NCBI RefSeq assembly: GCF_900155365.1
Contig: NZ_LT699739.1
Span: 1 to 64,000, forward strand
Reading direction: 5' to 3'
Source: Collinsella bouchesdurhonensis
Lineage (GTDB): Bacteria; Actinomycetota; Coriobacteriia; Coriobacteriales; Coriobacteriaceae
DNA: 64,000 nt
Every line of letters starts with the position of its first letter. The stretch's first letter is position 1. The notes below the pieces were generated by a model, which saw only the letters and a list, made by a program, of their open reading frames with translations, made no database searches and was not told the DNA's origin. Of the stretch, positions 33,323-42,606 are shown one piece after another. Made by a program: the position numbers and the translations under genes.

Positions 33323-34729
33323 TTACGCGCGCTCGAGGAACGCCTTGTAGCCGCGATATGCCTCGTAGATATCGGCCTTGTTGGCAACCTCCCACAGGGC
33401 ATGCATCGAGAGAACGGGCACGCCGGAGTCGATGACATTCATACCGTATTTGGCCATGATGAAGGCGATGGTTCCGCCGCCGCCCACATTGACGCGGCCG
33501 AGCTCGCAGGTCTGGAAGTTCACGCCGGCCTCGTCCATGATGTCACGGACAAGTGCCATGTACTCGGCGTCGGCGTCGTTGGAGCCACTCTTGCCGCGAG
33601 AGCCCGTGTACTTGTTAAAGCACAGGCCGCGACCCATATAAGCGGCGTTCTTGGTCTCGAACTTGGAGGCGTAGCTCGGGTCGAAGCCAGCAGAGACGTC
33701 AGAAGAGAGCATACGCGAGTTGGCGAGCGCGCGACGCAGGGCAAGGGAGCTCTCCTCGCCTGCGAGTGCCATGACCTCGGCGACGGTGTTCTCAAAGAAG
33801 CGGCTGGTCATGCCACTGGCGCCTACGGAGCCGATCTCCTCTTTGTCCACGAGCAGACAGATGCTCGTGCGCTCGGGAGCCTCAACCTCGATCTGGGCGA
33901 GCAGGCTCGGATAGGAGCAGACGCGATCGTCCTGGCCGTAGCCCAAGATCATCGAGCGATCGAGGCCCATGTCGCGAGCGGGGCCGGCGGGCACGACCTC
34001 GATTTCGGCAGAGAGGAAGTCCTCCTCGTCGATGCCGTAGCGCTCAGAGAGCAGGTTGAGGAAGAGTTGCTTGACCGGATCTTTCTCGTCGGCCTCGGAG
34101 TCCTTGTCGGCCTCGTCGATCACCACGGGACGACCGCCCACGATGACGTCGAGCAACTCAGCATCGACAACGTCTTTGGCGGGCTTGGACATGAGCTCAC
34201 CGGAAAGGTGGATGAGCAAATCGGAGATGGTGAACACGGGGTCATCCGCGCCGTCGCCGATGTTGATGTCGATAACGCTGCCATCCTTTTTGGCAACGAC
34301 GCCCACGAGGGCGAGAGGGGAAGCGACCCAGTGGTAGGCCTTCACGCCGCCGTAGTAGTGCGTGTCGAGGTACGCCATATCGCCTGCCTCGAAGGCGGGG
34401 TTTTGCTTGAGGTCGAGACGCGGGCTGTCCACGTGCGCGCCCAGGATATTGAATCCTTCCTGCAGCGGGCGCTTGCCGATCTGCATGAGCATGAGGGTCT
34501 TGCCGTGGTTTACGGCATAGACCTTGTCGCCGGGCTTGAGCGTTTTGCCTGCGTCAACCGCCTGACCAAGCTCGACATAGCCTGCCTGCTCGGCGAGCGC
34601 AGCGCCGGTGCGAACGCAGAGACGCTCGGTCTTGTTCTCACTGATGAATTCTTTGTAGCCGGAGCAGATCTTTTCGAGCTCGACGAGCTGCTCGGGGGTG
34701 TACTTTTTCCATGCGCAGGGGCGTTCCAT
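33323..34729 (-). CDS. M18 family aminopeptidase
   Basis: Zinc-dependent tetrahedral aminopeptidase of the M18 family (aspartyl aminopeptidase-like), releasing N-terminal residues from peptides in the cytoplasm. The 468-residue protein has the metal motifs GAHVDSPRLDLK near residues 82-93 (His and Asp), the catalytic Glu pair in DKEEIGSVGA, the bridging Asp in SAGFDPSY, and the C-terminal metal His in LSMHALWE. Length fits the family. Two ATGs are close; 34729 is preferred because GAAAGG ends 7 nt before it, whereas it abuts 34735. It diverges from polA across 110 bp. Confidence 0.93.
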   Translation of the reverse strand: MERPCAWKKYTPEQLVELEKICSGYKEFISENKTERLCVRTGAALAEQAGYVELGQAVDAGKTLKPGDKVYAVNHGKTLMLMQIGKRPLQEGFNILGAHVDSPRLDLKQNPAFEAGDMAYLDTHYYGGVKAYHWVASPLALVGVVAKKDGSVIDINIGDGADDPVFTISDLLIHLSGELMSKPAKDVVDAELLDVIVGGRPVVIDEADKDSEADEKDPVKQLFLNLLSERYGIDEEDFLSAEIEVVPAGPARDMGLDRSMILGYGQDDRVCSYPSLLAQIEVEAPERTSICLLVDKEEIGSVGASGMTSRFFENTVAEVMALAGEESSLALRRALANSRMLSSDVSAGFDPSYASKFETKNAAYMGRGLCFNKYTGSRGKSGSNDADAEYMALVRDIMDEAGVNFQTCELGRVNVGGGGTIAFIMAKYGMNVIDSGVPVLSMHALWEVANKADIYEAYRGYKAFLERA

Positions 34730-34839
34730 GTTCATCCTTTCGATGCATGTGGTCTTGTATCCGTCCGCCATGGTATCACGGGCGCCTCCTTTAAGCGTGT
34801 ACACTGGTGGGGAGAAACCGGTAAACGAAAGGCTCACTC

Positions 34840-37593
34840 ATGCCAGTTCAAGATAATTCACGCAAGACCGTCGCCGTGGTGGACGGCAATTCGCTCATGC
34901 ATCGTGCGTTCCACGCGGTGCCGCCCACGATGAACGCTCCCGATGGCCGTCCGACGAACGCGGTCTTCGGCTTTTTGAATATGTTTCTCAAGATGGTCGA
35001 CGAGTTTAGGCCCGATGCTATCGCGGTTGCCTTTGACAAGGGCCGCCCTCGCGTGCGCATGGAGATGCTGCCGCAGTACAAGGCCCAACGTCCTCCGATG
35101 GATCCCGATCTGCACGCGCAGTTCCCTATGATCAAGCAGCTGCTCACCACGCTCAACATCCCCATCTTGGAGTCGGAGGGCTGGGAAGGCGACGACATCT
35201 TGGGAACCCTTGCCCGCGCGGGCGAGGAGGCTGGATGCGATATGTACCTGGTCACGGGCGACCGCGACATGTACCAGCTGGTTACCGAGCACATCAACGT
35301 GGTGTCTACGCGCAAAGGACTCTCGGACGTGGCCATCATGACGCCGGAGAGCGTAGACGACCTCTATCACGGAATCACTCCCGCCCTCGTGCCCGATTTC
35401 TATGGACTCAAGGGCGATAGCTCCGATAACATCCCCGGCGTGCCGGGCATCGGTCCCAAGAAGGCGAGCGCGCTCATCGCGCAGTACGGCAGTCTCGACG
35501 AGGTGATTGCCCACGCCGACGAGGTTAAGGGCAAGATGGGCGAGAACCTCCGAGCGCATATCGATGACGCTCTGCTCTCACGCAAGGTGGCTACGATTCG
35601 TACCGATGCCCCCGTTGCGTACGATTTTGAGAACGAGGCGTTTCCCGCGTTCGACGCCCAAGCGGTAAACGATGCCTTGGGCGAGCTCGGTATCATGGCG
35701 ATGCAAAATCGCTTTCTTGCGCTGATCGACGGCGGGGAGGTGCCTGCTTCTGCTGCATTTGAGATGTCGAAGCCGGCCATGGTGACGGGGTCGGACCGAG
35801 GCGCCCTCGCGGATGCCGCAGATGAGCTTTCCCGTGCGCTCGAGGCGGGGGAATGGGTTGCGGCCGTGCTCGATGACGATTGCGAGGAGGGCGCTCTTTT
35901 TGGTATGACGCACACCCTTTGGGTGGCGACAGGACGTTGTCTATTTGGCTTTGAGCAGCAGCTGGGCGGCGCCGTAGAAGATATTCCAGGGTTCGATTTC
36001 TCCCGTGGCTTGGTTGCAGGCGTGCTTTCTCGCCTGTTGCGTGAAGGCCGCGTGGTCTCGCCTGATATCAAGGGGCTCATTCACGAGCTTTCGCCGGTCG
36101 ATTCGAGCGAAGCCGAACAACTCGACCCGCTGACGCTCGATTCGGCGCGGCTGTTCGACACCGTCGTTGCCGCCTACCTGCTCGATTCCTCGCGCGATGC
36201 CTTTGATGACGCCTATCTTGCCGATCGCTATCTGCAGGTTTCGCTTGCGCCCGCACGCGGAGAGGAGGGAGCCGCGAATGATGCCCCCGCTCGTGCGGCG
36301 CGCACCGCCGCGCTTGCCCTGGCGATTCGCGAGCCGCTCGAGAATGCCCTTGAGCGCGAGGGCGCGACGCGTGTTTTTTCCGAAATTGAGATGCCTCTTG
36401 TGCCGGTGCTTGCTTCCATGGAACGCACGGGTATGCTTGTCGACCCCGAACGCCTGCATGCGCTATCGGAGGGCCTCGAAGGCCAGATCGATGAACTGGC
36501 GTGCAAGATCCGCTCACTTGCGGGTGACGATACGTTCAACATCTCGAGCCCTATGCAGCTCAGCCATATCCTGTTCGACGTGATGGGCCTGCCCACCAAG
36601 GGTCTGAAGAAGACCCAGCGTGGCTACTACTCCACCAACGCCAAGAAACTCGAGGAGCTTGCTCGCGACCACGAGATCGTGCGTCTGATTCTCAAATATC
36701 GCGAGATGACCAAGATCAAGTCGACCTATCTGGATACGTTGGGCCCGCTGCGCCAGGGGGACGGCCGCGTGCACACCACGTACAACCAGACCATCACGGC
36801 GACGGGTCGCCTGTCCTCGTCTAATCCCAACCTGCAAAACATCCCGACGCGCTCCGAGTTGGGCCGTACCGTCAAGACGGCGTTCTCTGCGGGCGAGGGG
36901 TCGGTTTTCCTTGCGGTCGACTACAGCCAAATCGAATTGCGTCTTCTGGCGCACCTTTCGGGAGACGAGCACTTGGTGCGCGCTTTCAACGAGGGCGAGG
37001 ATTTCCACGCCGAGACCGCTTCGCGCGTGTTTGGCGTGCCGGTCGATCAGGTGACGCCGCAGCTGCGTAGCCGCGCCAAAGCCGTTAACTTTGGCATCGT
37101 GTATGGCCAGCAGGCCTACGGGCTTTCTCAGACGCTCGACATTCCGATGTCCGAGGCCCGTGAGATGATCGATCGCTATTACGAGGCCTATCCGGGCGTG
37201 CGCGTGTTCTTGGATCGCGTGGTGGAGCAGGCCAAGCAGACAGGTTATGCCGAGACTATGTTCGGTCGTCGGCGCCATATCCCTGAGCTCAAGATGAAAA
37301 ATCCCATCCAGCGCGGTTTTGGTGAGCGCACGGCCATGAATCATCCCATGCAGGGAAGCGCCGCGGACATCATCAAGATCGCCATGATTCGTGTGGCGCG
37401 TCGCCTGGAGGCGGAGGGTTTTGCTGCTCGTATGATCTTGCAGGTACACGACGAACTTGACTTCGAGTGCCCCGAGGCAGAGGTCGAACGCCTCACGTTG
37501 ATGGTGCGCGAGGAGATGGAAAACGTCGTTGAGCTGCGCGTTCCGCTTATCGCCGAGGCATCCACGGGTATCACCTGGGCCGACGCCAAGTAG
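34840..37593 (+). CDS. polA: DNA polymerase I
   Basis: DNA repair and Okazaki-fragment processing polymerase of family A, 917 residues. The 5' nuclease domain occupies about 1-300 (VVDGNSLMHRAF, GDRDMYQLV, GLKGDSSDNIPGVPGIGPK). The middle domain (about 310-500) has the 3'-5' exonuclease fold position, but the catalytic DxE motif reads LDDDCEEG, so proofreading is probably lost. The polymerase domain carries motif A AVDYSQIELRLLAHLSGD, the O-helix RSRAKAVNFGIVYGQ and motif C QVHDELDFE. ATG 34840 follows AAAGG. It is monocistronic, with a hairpin after it. Confidence 0.97.
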   Translation: MPVQDNSRKTVAVVDGNSLMHRAFHAVPPTMNAPDGRPTNAVFGFLNMFLKMVDEFRPDAIAVAFDKGRPRVRMEMLPQYKAQRPPMDPDLHAQFPMIKQLLTTLNIPILESEGWEGDDILGTLARAGEEAGCDMYLVTGDRDMYQLVTEHINVVSTRKGLSDVAIMTPESVDDLYHGITPALVPDFYGLKGDSSDNIPGVPGIGPKKASALIAQYGSLDEVIAHADEVKGKMGENLRAHIDDALLSRKVATIRTDAPVAYDFENEAFPAFDAQAVNDALGELGIMAMQNRFLALIDGGEVPASAAFEMSKPAMVTGSDRGALADAADELSRALEAGEWVAAVLDDDCEEGALFGMTHTLWVATGRCLFGFEQQLGGAVEDIPGFDFSRGLVAGVLSRLLREGRVVSPDIKGLIHELSPVDSSEAEQLDPLTLDSARLFDTVVAAYLLDSSRDAFDDAYLADRYLQVSLAPARGEEGAANDAPARAARTAALALAIREPLENALEREGATRVFSEIEMPLVPVLASMERTGMLVDPERLHALSEGLEGQIDELACKIRSLAGDDTFNISSPMQLSHILFDVMGLPTKGLKKTQRGYYSTNAKKLEELARDHEIVRLILKYREMTKIKSTYLDTLGPLRQGDGRVHTTYNQTITATGRLSSSNPNLQNIPTRSELGRTVKTAFSAGEGSVFLAVDYSQIELRLLAHLSGDEHLVRAFNEGEDFHAETASRVFGVPVDQVTPQLRSRAKAVNFGIVYGQQAYGLSQTLDIPMSEAREMIDRYYEAYPGVRVFLDRVVEQAKQTGYAETMFGRRRHIPELKMKNPIQRGFGERTAMNHPMQGSAADIIKIAMIRVARRLEAEGFAARMILQVHDELDFECPEAEVERLTLMVREEMENVVELRVPLIAEASTGITWADAK

Positions 37594-37625
37594 TGATTGC
37601 GCTCCGCCTGCTGGACGGATGTAGG

Positions 37626-37692
37626 AAAACCCACGCACAAACGTCAACTTTTGTCCCAAAAGAGGGAAAAGCGAACGTTTCTGCGTGGGTTT
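37626..37692. terminator. Bidirectional terminator between polA and the HAD gene
   Basis: AAACCCACGCA pairs with TGCGTGGGTTT, and next to them AAACG pairs with CGTTT, enclosing a small CTTTTG/CAAAAG hairpin. T-rich ends on both strands suit the two converging genes. Confidence 0.7.
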
Positions 37693-37746
37693 CGCATTTT
37701 GGCGGGCAGGCTTTCGGGTGAATGCCGTGCATTGGCTGGCTGCTTC

Positions 37747-38589
37747 TTACGCGGAGGCCTTCTTCGCGGCGAGGATCGCATCGATAAGGGCGAGGACACC
37801 GGCGTCGTTGTTGCTGGGAACGCGCCAGGAGGCATGCTCTTCCATGTGCGCCTCCGCGTTTGCAACGATAAAGCTGTGGCCCACGCGCTCGAGCATGGGG
37901 ATGTCGTTATAGGTATCGCCCACGGCTGCAGCGTCTGCCTCGTCGATGCCGAGCTGTGCGCACAGATGCGCCACGCCCGAGCCCTTATCGACCCCAAGAT
38001 TCATGAAGTCGATCCACTCGCGGCCCGCGTTGGTGATATACAGTCGGTCGCCAAATGTGGGTCCGTACACATCGGCGTAGGCGGGCTCGGCATCCCACTC
38101 AGGGAAGAACAAGCTGATTTTGTTGGCGTCAGCGTCGACCTCGTCAAAGGAATCGACAAAGATGATGTCTTCGTAATAAACGCCCACCTCGCCCGCGTAC
38201 TCGCGGTCGCGCTTGAGCATATAGACGTGGTTAAAGGCGCAAAGTACGCAGGCGCAGTTGCCGCACTGCGCCGCAAAGTTGAGCACCTCGCGGTAGAGGT
38301 CGTGGTCGAGGAGGTCGCGAAAGACGTATTCGTCGTGCCAGAGAGCGCAAGCCCCGTTATCGGAGCAGAAGGAGAGCTTATGTGCATGCCCGGAGAACAT
38401 CTCCTGCAGCTTGGGCGCCGGCCGTCCGCTTGCGGGGCAAAAGACCACGCCGGCCTCGTAAAGCGCATCGAGACGCTCGAAAAGACCCTCGGGAAATCCT
38501 CGGTCGTCGGTGAGGAGCGTTTTGTCCATATCGACGGCGAGCAGCTTGATGTCGTCGAGGCGGGGGTCCTGGAGATAATCCGGCAGCAT
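37747..38589 (-). CDS. Cof-type HAD phosphatase
   Basis: HAD phosphatase with a type IIB cap, 280 residues. Motif I is AVDMDKTLLTDD (D20 and D22), motif II PASGRPAPKL, motif III uses the Lys of GVDKGSGVAHL, and motif IV is AVGDTYNDIPMLE. The cap (about 90-200) is unusually Cys- and aromatic-rich, with CGNCACVLCAFN. The substrate is unknown. ATG 38589 follows AAAGGAAA. It diverges from argG over 278 bp and converges on polA. Confidence 0.88.
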   Translation of the reverse strand: MLPDYLQDPRLDDIKLLAVDMDKTLLTDDRGFPEGLFERLDALYEAGVVFCPASGRPAPKLQEMFSGHAHKLSFCSDNGACALWHDEYVFRDLLDHDLYREVLNFAAQCGNCACVLCAFNHVYMLKRDREYAGEVGVYYEDIIFVDSFDEVDADANKISLFFPEWDAEPAYADVYGPTFGDRLYITNAGREWIDFMNLGVDKGSGVAHLCAQLGIDEADAAAVGDTYNDIPMLERVGHSFIVANAEAHMEEHASWRVPSNNDAGVLALIDAILAAKKASA

Positions 38590-38782
38590 GGGTTTCCTTT
38601 TCTTCGATTCGGCTGAGCTCAGTATAGCCAAGCCGCTTTGACATTGTTTTCTCCGTGTTACGTGATGTTCATCACTGAGGGGATGGTTTCACGGGCGCGG
38701 CAGGTAGAGCGTTTTGTAGATACGGGGAGGATGCGTTTTTGCGCGAATTTATTCATATCGCGTGCAGAAAAGGCAGAGAAGC

Positions 38783-38791
38783 TGCTATAAC
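38783..38791 (+). promoter_or_regulatory. Extended -10 promoter of argG
   Basis: TGCTATAAC fits an extended -10 (TGN plus TATAAC). Transcription would start near 38798, leaving a leader of about 70 nt. An AT-rich half-palindrome GCGAATTTATTCAT at 38743-38756 lies just upstream of where a -35 would be. Confidence 0.5.
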
Positions 38792-38797
38792 AAGTAC

Positions 38798-38822
38798 CGC
38801 GAGTCTTCGAACGGCTCGCGGA
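38798..38822 (+). promoter_or_regulatory. Hairpin in the argG leader
   Basis: CCGCGAG and CTCGCGG form a perfect 7-bp stem with an 11-nt loop, about 45 nt before the argG start. It lies at the predicted 5' end of the transcript, where it could stabilise the message or take part in regulation. Confidence 0.45.
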
Positions 38823-38867
38823 CATATTCGTTGCTCCAATAGCTATCAAGGGTGAAAGGAAGCAAAC

Positions 38868-40088
38868 ATGAGCAAGGAAAAGGTAGTACTGGCTTATTCC
38901 GGCGGTCTCGACACCTCCGTCTGCGTCAAATGGCTGCAGACCGAGAAGAACCTCGACGTTATCTGCGTGTGCGGAAACGTCGGCCAGGAGGAGACCGATC
39001 TTGAGAAGAAGCGTCAAAAGGCTCTGAGCCTTGGCGTTCTCGACTGCAAGGTGCTCGACCTTCGCGATGAGTTCTCCGATGAGTACCTCACTCATGCCAT
39101 CGCTGCTAACTCCATGTATGAAAACAAATACCCGCTGCTGAGCGCCCTTTCGCGCCCGCTGCTCGCCGCCAAGCTCGTTGAGGTTGCCCACGAGTACGGT
39201 GCCACGTACGTTGCTCATGGCTGCACGGGTAAGGGTAACGACCAGGTTCGTTTCGAGGCAGGCGTGCTGGCTCTCGATCCCGACCTCAAGGTTATCGCTC
39301 CTGTGCGCGAGTGGGACCTCAAGTGCCGCCCGGACGAGGTTGCCTATGCTCACGAGCACGGCATCCCTGTTCCCGAGGGCGCTAACGACAACCCCTATTC
39401 CATCGACGATAACCTGTGGGGCCGCGCAATCGAGTGTGGTCACATGGAGGACCCCTGGAACGAGCCGCTCGATGACGCTTGGACGATGACCAAGAGCCCC
39501 GAGAACACCCCGGATACTCCCACCTATGTGGAGATCGGCTTTGAGGCCGGCAAGCCCGTATCCATCGATGGCGAGCAGATGAAGCTCTCCGAGCTCATCA
39601 TCAAGCTCAACAAGATCGCTGGCGACAACGGCTTTGGACGTCTCGACCTCGTTGAGGATCGCCTCGTGGGCCTGAAGTCTCGCGAGTGCTATGAGGTTCC
39701 GGCTGCGCTCACACTCCTGCAGGCCCACAAGGCGCTTGAGGACCTGACCGTCGAGGGTGACGTGCTGCGTGCCAAGTTTGCGCTTGAGCAGCAGTGGGCC
39801 ACGACTGTCTACAACGGCAAGTGGTTTAGCCCCCTCAAGGCCGCGCTCGATGCCTTTATGGACGAGACCCAGAAGTTTGTGACCGGCACTGTGCGACTCA
39901 AGTTCTTCAAGGGCAATCTCACCATCGTGGGCCGCAAATCCCCGCACTCACTCTACGATTACGGTCTGGCTACCTACGACCGCGACACCACGTTTGACGA
40001 GAAGAGCGCCGCTGGTTTCATCTATCTCGACACGCTGTCGCTCAAGACTTGGTCCAAGGTCCAAGGCCCCGGTTCCGGTATCGCATAA
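38868..40088 (+). CDS. argG: Argininosuccinate synthase
   Basis: ArgG joins citrulline and aspartate with ATP to make argininosuccinate, the penultimate step of arginine synthesis. The 406-residue protein has the PP-loop LAYSGGLDTSVCVKWL near residues 8-23, AHGCTGKGNDQVRFE near 115-129, and NDNPYSIDDNLWGR. Its C-terminus is short, as in bacterial type enzymes. ATG 38868 follows AAAGGAAG. argH follows after a terminator, so the two genes share a pathway but perhaps not one transcript. The other arginine genes lie outside the window. Confidence 0.97.
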   Translation: MSKEKVVLAYSGGLDTSVCVKWLQTEKNLDVICVCGNVGQEETDLEKKRQKALSLGVLDCKVLDLRDEFSDEYLTHAIAANSMYENKYPLLSALSRPLLAAKLVEVAHEYGATYVAHGCTGKGNDQVRFEAGVLALDPDLKVIAPVREWDLKCRPDEVAYAHEHGIPVPEGANDNPYSIDDNLWGRAIECGHMEDPWNEPLDDAWTMTKSPENTPDTPTYVEIGFEAGKPVSIDGEQMKLSELIIKLNKIAGDNGFGRLDLVEDRLVGLKSRECYEVPAALTLLQAHKALEDLTVEGDVLRAKFALEQQWATTVYNGKWFSPLKAALDAFMDETQKFVTGTVRLKFFKGNLTIVGRKSPHSLYDYGLATYDRDTTFDEKSAAGFIYLDTLSLKTWSKVQGPGSGIA

Positions 40089-40121
40089 AAGCTCGGGTGC
40101 CGGCAGCAATGCACTTTATTC

Positions 40122-40157
40122 GCGGCGCCGCAGCTAATGAGCTGCGACGTCGCTTTT
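40122..40157 (+). terminator. Intrinsic terminator after argG
   Basis: GCGGCG and CGTCGC flank an inner perfect stem GCAGCT/AGCTGC with an AATG loop, and six Ts follow. It lies only 46 bp before the argH start, so it may also act as an attenuator. Confidence 0.8.
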
Positions 40158-40202
40158 TTCTATACACTAAAGCTGTTTGAAATCGATTTGAGGAGGTTTC
40201 CC

Positions 40203-41633
40203 ATGGCGTTGTGGGGAGGCCGTTTTGAGGCGGGCGTGGCGCAGGTTACGCAGGAGTTTGGCGCGTCGTTGCCCGTCGACAAGCATCTGTACCGTCAGGA
40301 TATCGCGGGTTCCAAGGCTCATGCCAAAATGCTTGCAGCTCAGGGCATCATTAGCCAAGCCGATGCTGAGTTGATTTGCTCTGGACTCGATGGGATCGGC
40401 GCCGATATCGATGCTGGCAAATTCACGTTCGATATCAACGACGAGGACATTCACATGTCCATTGAGTCCGAGCTTACGCGTCGTATCGGCGAGGCGGGAA
40501 AGCGTCTGCATACTGGTCGTTCGCGCAATGACCAGGTTGCAACCGACACGCGCCTTGGATGCAAGGCTTTGGCCAAGGAGCTTATGGAGGCGAACCTTCA
40601 TCTCCGTCAGGTCCTAATTGCCGCGGCGCAAAAGTACTCCGATGTGATTCTGCCCGGCTACACACACCTGCAGCATGCACAGCCCGTGCTTTTCTCCCAT
40701 CACCTGCTTGCCTATGTCTGGATGTTTACCCGCGACTTCCAGCGTCTTGTTGCCGCGTTCGACGCTGCCGATGCCTCGCCTTTGGGGGCTGCCGCTCTTG
40801 CTGGTACCACCTATCCGCTTGACCGTCAGATGACCGCTGCCGAGCTTGGCTTTTCGCGCGTGATTCCCAATTCGCTCGATGCCGTCTCCGATCGTGACTT
40901 CCTGCTCGATCTTCATTACGCGGGCTCTGTGATGGCCATGCACCTCTCACGCTTGTCCGAAGAGATCGTCTTGTGGTCTACGTCCGAATTTGGTTTCATC
41001 ACGCTTTCCGATAGCTATTCTACGGGCTCGTCCATTATGCCGCAGAAAAAGAACCCCGATTTTGCCGAGCTTATCCGCGGCAAGAGCGGCCGCGTGTATG
41101 GCAACCTTACGCAGCTGCTCGTGACCATGAAGGGCCTTCCCCTTGCCTACAACAAGGATTTGCAGGAGGACAAGGAGGGCGCTCTCGATACGGCGCATAC
41201 GCTCATGCAATGTCTTTCGGTCATGGCCGGCATGATCGAAACCTGGACGGTCAATGAGGACGCCATGCGCCGCGAGTGCGGCGTGGGCCACCTTGCCGCA
41301 ACCGATGTTGCCGATTATCTGGCCAAGCGAGGTCTGCCGTTTCGCGAGGCACACGCCGTCGTGGGCCATCTTGTGCTTACGTGCGAGAAGCGCGGCTGCA
41401 ACCTTGAGGATCTTCCTTTCGAGGTGTTCCAGGAGGCAAGCCCTCTGTTCGAGCGCGATATTACCGAGGCGCTCGACATCCCGTCGATCGTGGCGGCGCG
41501 TATCACCGAAGGCGGTACGGCACCCGCAGCCGTGGCCGAGCAGCTCTCTTCTGCTCAAAAGCAGCTTTCTCTCGATGAGGCCAGACTTTCCGAGTTGACT
41601 CCTGTAGTCGAGATGGGCTCTGGGGCAAACTAG
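40203..41633 (+). CDS. argH: Argininosuccinate lyase
   Basis: ArgH splits argininosuccinate into arginine and fumarate. The 476-residue protein of the fumarase/aspartase superfamily has the start MALWGGRFEAG, the HTGRSRNDQVATDTRL block near residues 104-119, the catalytic His in PGYTHLQHAQPV near 150-161, and the signature loop GSSIMPQKKNPDFAELIRG near 270-288 carrying the catalytic Ser. ATG 40203 follows a strong GAGGAGG; the frame is open to 40137 but without family similarity. It lies 114 bp after argG with the terminator between them. Confidence 0.96.
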   Translation: MALWGGRFEAGVAQVTQEFGASLPVDKHLYRQDIAGSKAHAKMLAAQGIISQADAELICSGLDGIGADIDAGKFTFDINDEDIHMSIESELTRRIGEAGKRLHTGRSRNDQVATDTRLGCKALAKELMEANLHLRQVLIAAAQKYSDVILPGYTHLQHAQPVLFSHHLLAYVWMFTRDFQRLVAAFDAADASPLGAAALAGTTYPLDRQMTAAELGFSRVIPNSLDAVSDRDFLLDLHYAGSVMAMHLSRLSEEIVLWSTSEFGFITLSDSYSTGSSIMPQKKNPDFAELIRGKSGRVYGNLTQLLVTMKGLPLAYNKDLQEDKEGALDTAHTLMQCLSVMAGMIETWTVNEDAMRRECGVGHLAATDVADYLAKRGLPFREAHAVVGHLVLTCEKRGCNLEDLPFEVFQEASPLFERDITEALDIPSIVAARITEGGTAPAAVAEQLSSAQKQLSLDEARLSELTPVVEMGSGAN

Positions 41634-42001
41634 GAACGTTTGTATTTTAGGGGCGCAAACAATCAATGTTTTCCGCGAGGTGCTCACGCAATTGCGTAGG
41701 GCACCTCTTTTTATATGTGGGCGAGCCTGCGCTTTGAATTGCGGAGAACTCTTGTGGGAGTGGTGCGCAACGGCGTGAAATAGCCCACTCGCGGGCGTTA
41801 AACGACTCTTCACTCGCTTCATTGCCTGCGAACGTTGTGCTGATGGTAGGCTAATCGCGCTTCGAAGGCAGGAGGTTACATATACGGAGATCCCAGTAAG
41901 TTGCTACTTGCTGTTTCGAATGGAACTCTGCAGCGATGCAATCCCGAGCGGGTGCCCCAACGGACGTGGGCACGTACGAACCTACTTGAAAGGCTACAAC
42001 T
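41634..42001. other. Intergenic region between argH and ndk
   Basis: These 368 bp hold the argH terminator (41677-41713) and the ndk upstream region. No credible gene is seen. Near the ndk end, GTGCCC and GGGCAC (about 41951-41972) can form a short hairpin 30 nt before the ndk start, and AGGAGG occurs at 41869-41875 without a convincing reading frame after it. Confidence 0.5.
41677..41713 (+). terminator. Intrinsic terminator after argH
   Basis: GAGGTGC and GCACCTC pair, with an inner CGCAATTGCG stem, and TTTTT follows. It lies 44 bp after the argH stop. Confidence 0.85.
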
Positions 42002-42406
42002 ATGGCTATCGAGAAGACATTTATCATGATCAAGCCCGACGCCGTGCGCGATCGCAAGATCGGCGAGATCGTCACGCGTATCGAGCGCATCGGTCTTGTC
42101 ATCGAACGCATGGAGATGACCACCCTTGACCGTCCGACGGTCGAGGAGCACTACGCCCATTTGGCAGACAAGCCGTTCTTTGGTGGCCTTTGCGACTTTA
42201 TGACCAGCGGTCCTGTTGTTAAGATGATTGTTTCTGGCCCTTCTGCCGTGGCTAAGATGCGCACCCTTATGGGCGCTACCAATCCACTCGACGCTGCTCC
42301 TGGCACCATCCGCGGCGACTTTGCCGTCGATGTCGACGCTAACGTGATCCACGGCTCCGACTGTGTCGAGAACGGCGAGATCGAGATCAAGCGTTTCTTT
42401 GGCTAA
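42002..42406 (+). CDS. ndk: Nucleoside diphosphate kinase
   Basis: Ndk balances nucleoside triphosphate pools by moving the gamma-phosphate from ATP to NDPs through a phospho-histidine. The 134-residue protein has the start EKTFIMIKPDAVRDR, GPVVKMIVSGP, NPLDAAPGTIRGDFA and the catalytic H117 in NVIHGSDC. Length is near the usual 140. ATG 42002 is preceded by GAAAGG. The long upstream gap and following terminator make it monocistronic. Confidence 0.97.
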   Translation: MAIEKTFIMIKPDAVRDRKIGEIVTRIERIGLVIERMEMTTLDRPTVEEHYAHLADKPFFGGLCDFMTSGPVVKMIVSGPSAVAKMRTLMGATNPLDAAPGTIRGDFAVDVDANVIHGSDCVENGEIEIKRFFG

Positions 42407-42446
42407 TCAGCTTTGGCTCCTCAGAGCTGTTGGCGTGTGGCATGGG

Positions 42447-42475
42447 CGCCGTGGAATTGCATCCACGGCGTTTTT
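42447..42475 (+). terminator. Intrinsic terminator after ndk
   Basis: CGCCGTGG and CCACGGCG pair around an 8-nt loop, followed by TTTTT. Confidence 0.85.
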
Positions 42476-42606
42476 CATGGCGGTGCTTTGCCGCCTGTCG
42501 GAAGGCGACTTGCGATTTTGTCCCTGTTGCTATCAAATGCTAATGGTTAAAAGAGATATTCGTTTATTCGCCACCTTGTTGCGGGGTGCGAATTAAGGAG
42601 ATTGCC

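Noticed and set aside
33401-34933. Plus-strand frame of 510 codons opposite the M18 aminopeptidase
   Set aside because: It runs across the polA start and is antisense to a well-conserved peptidase.
41908-42129. Short frame overlapping the ndk start
   Set aside because: It overlaps ndk in another frame and has no ribosome site or similarity.
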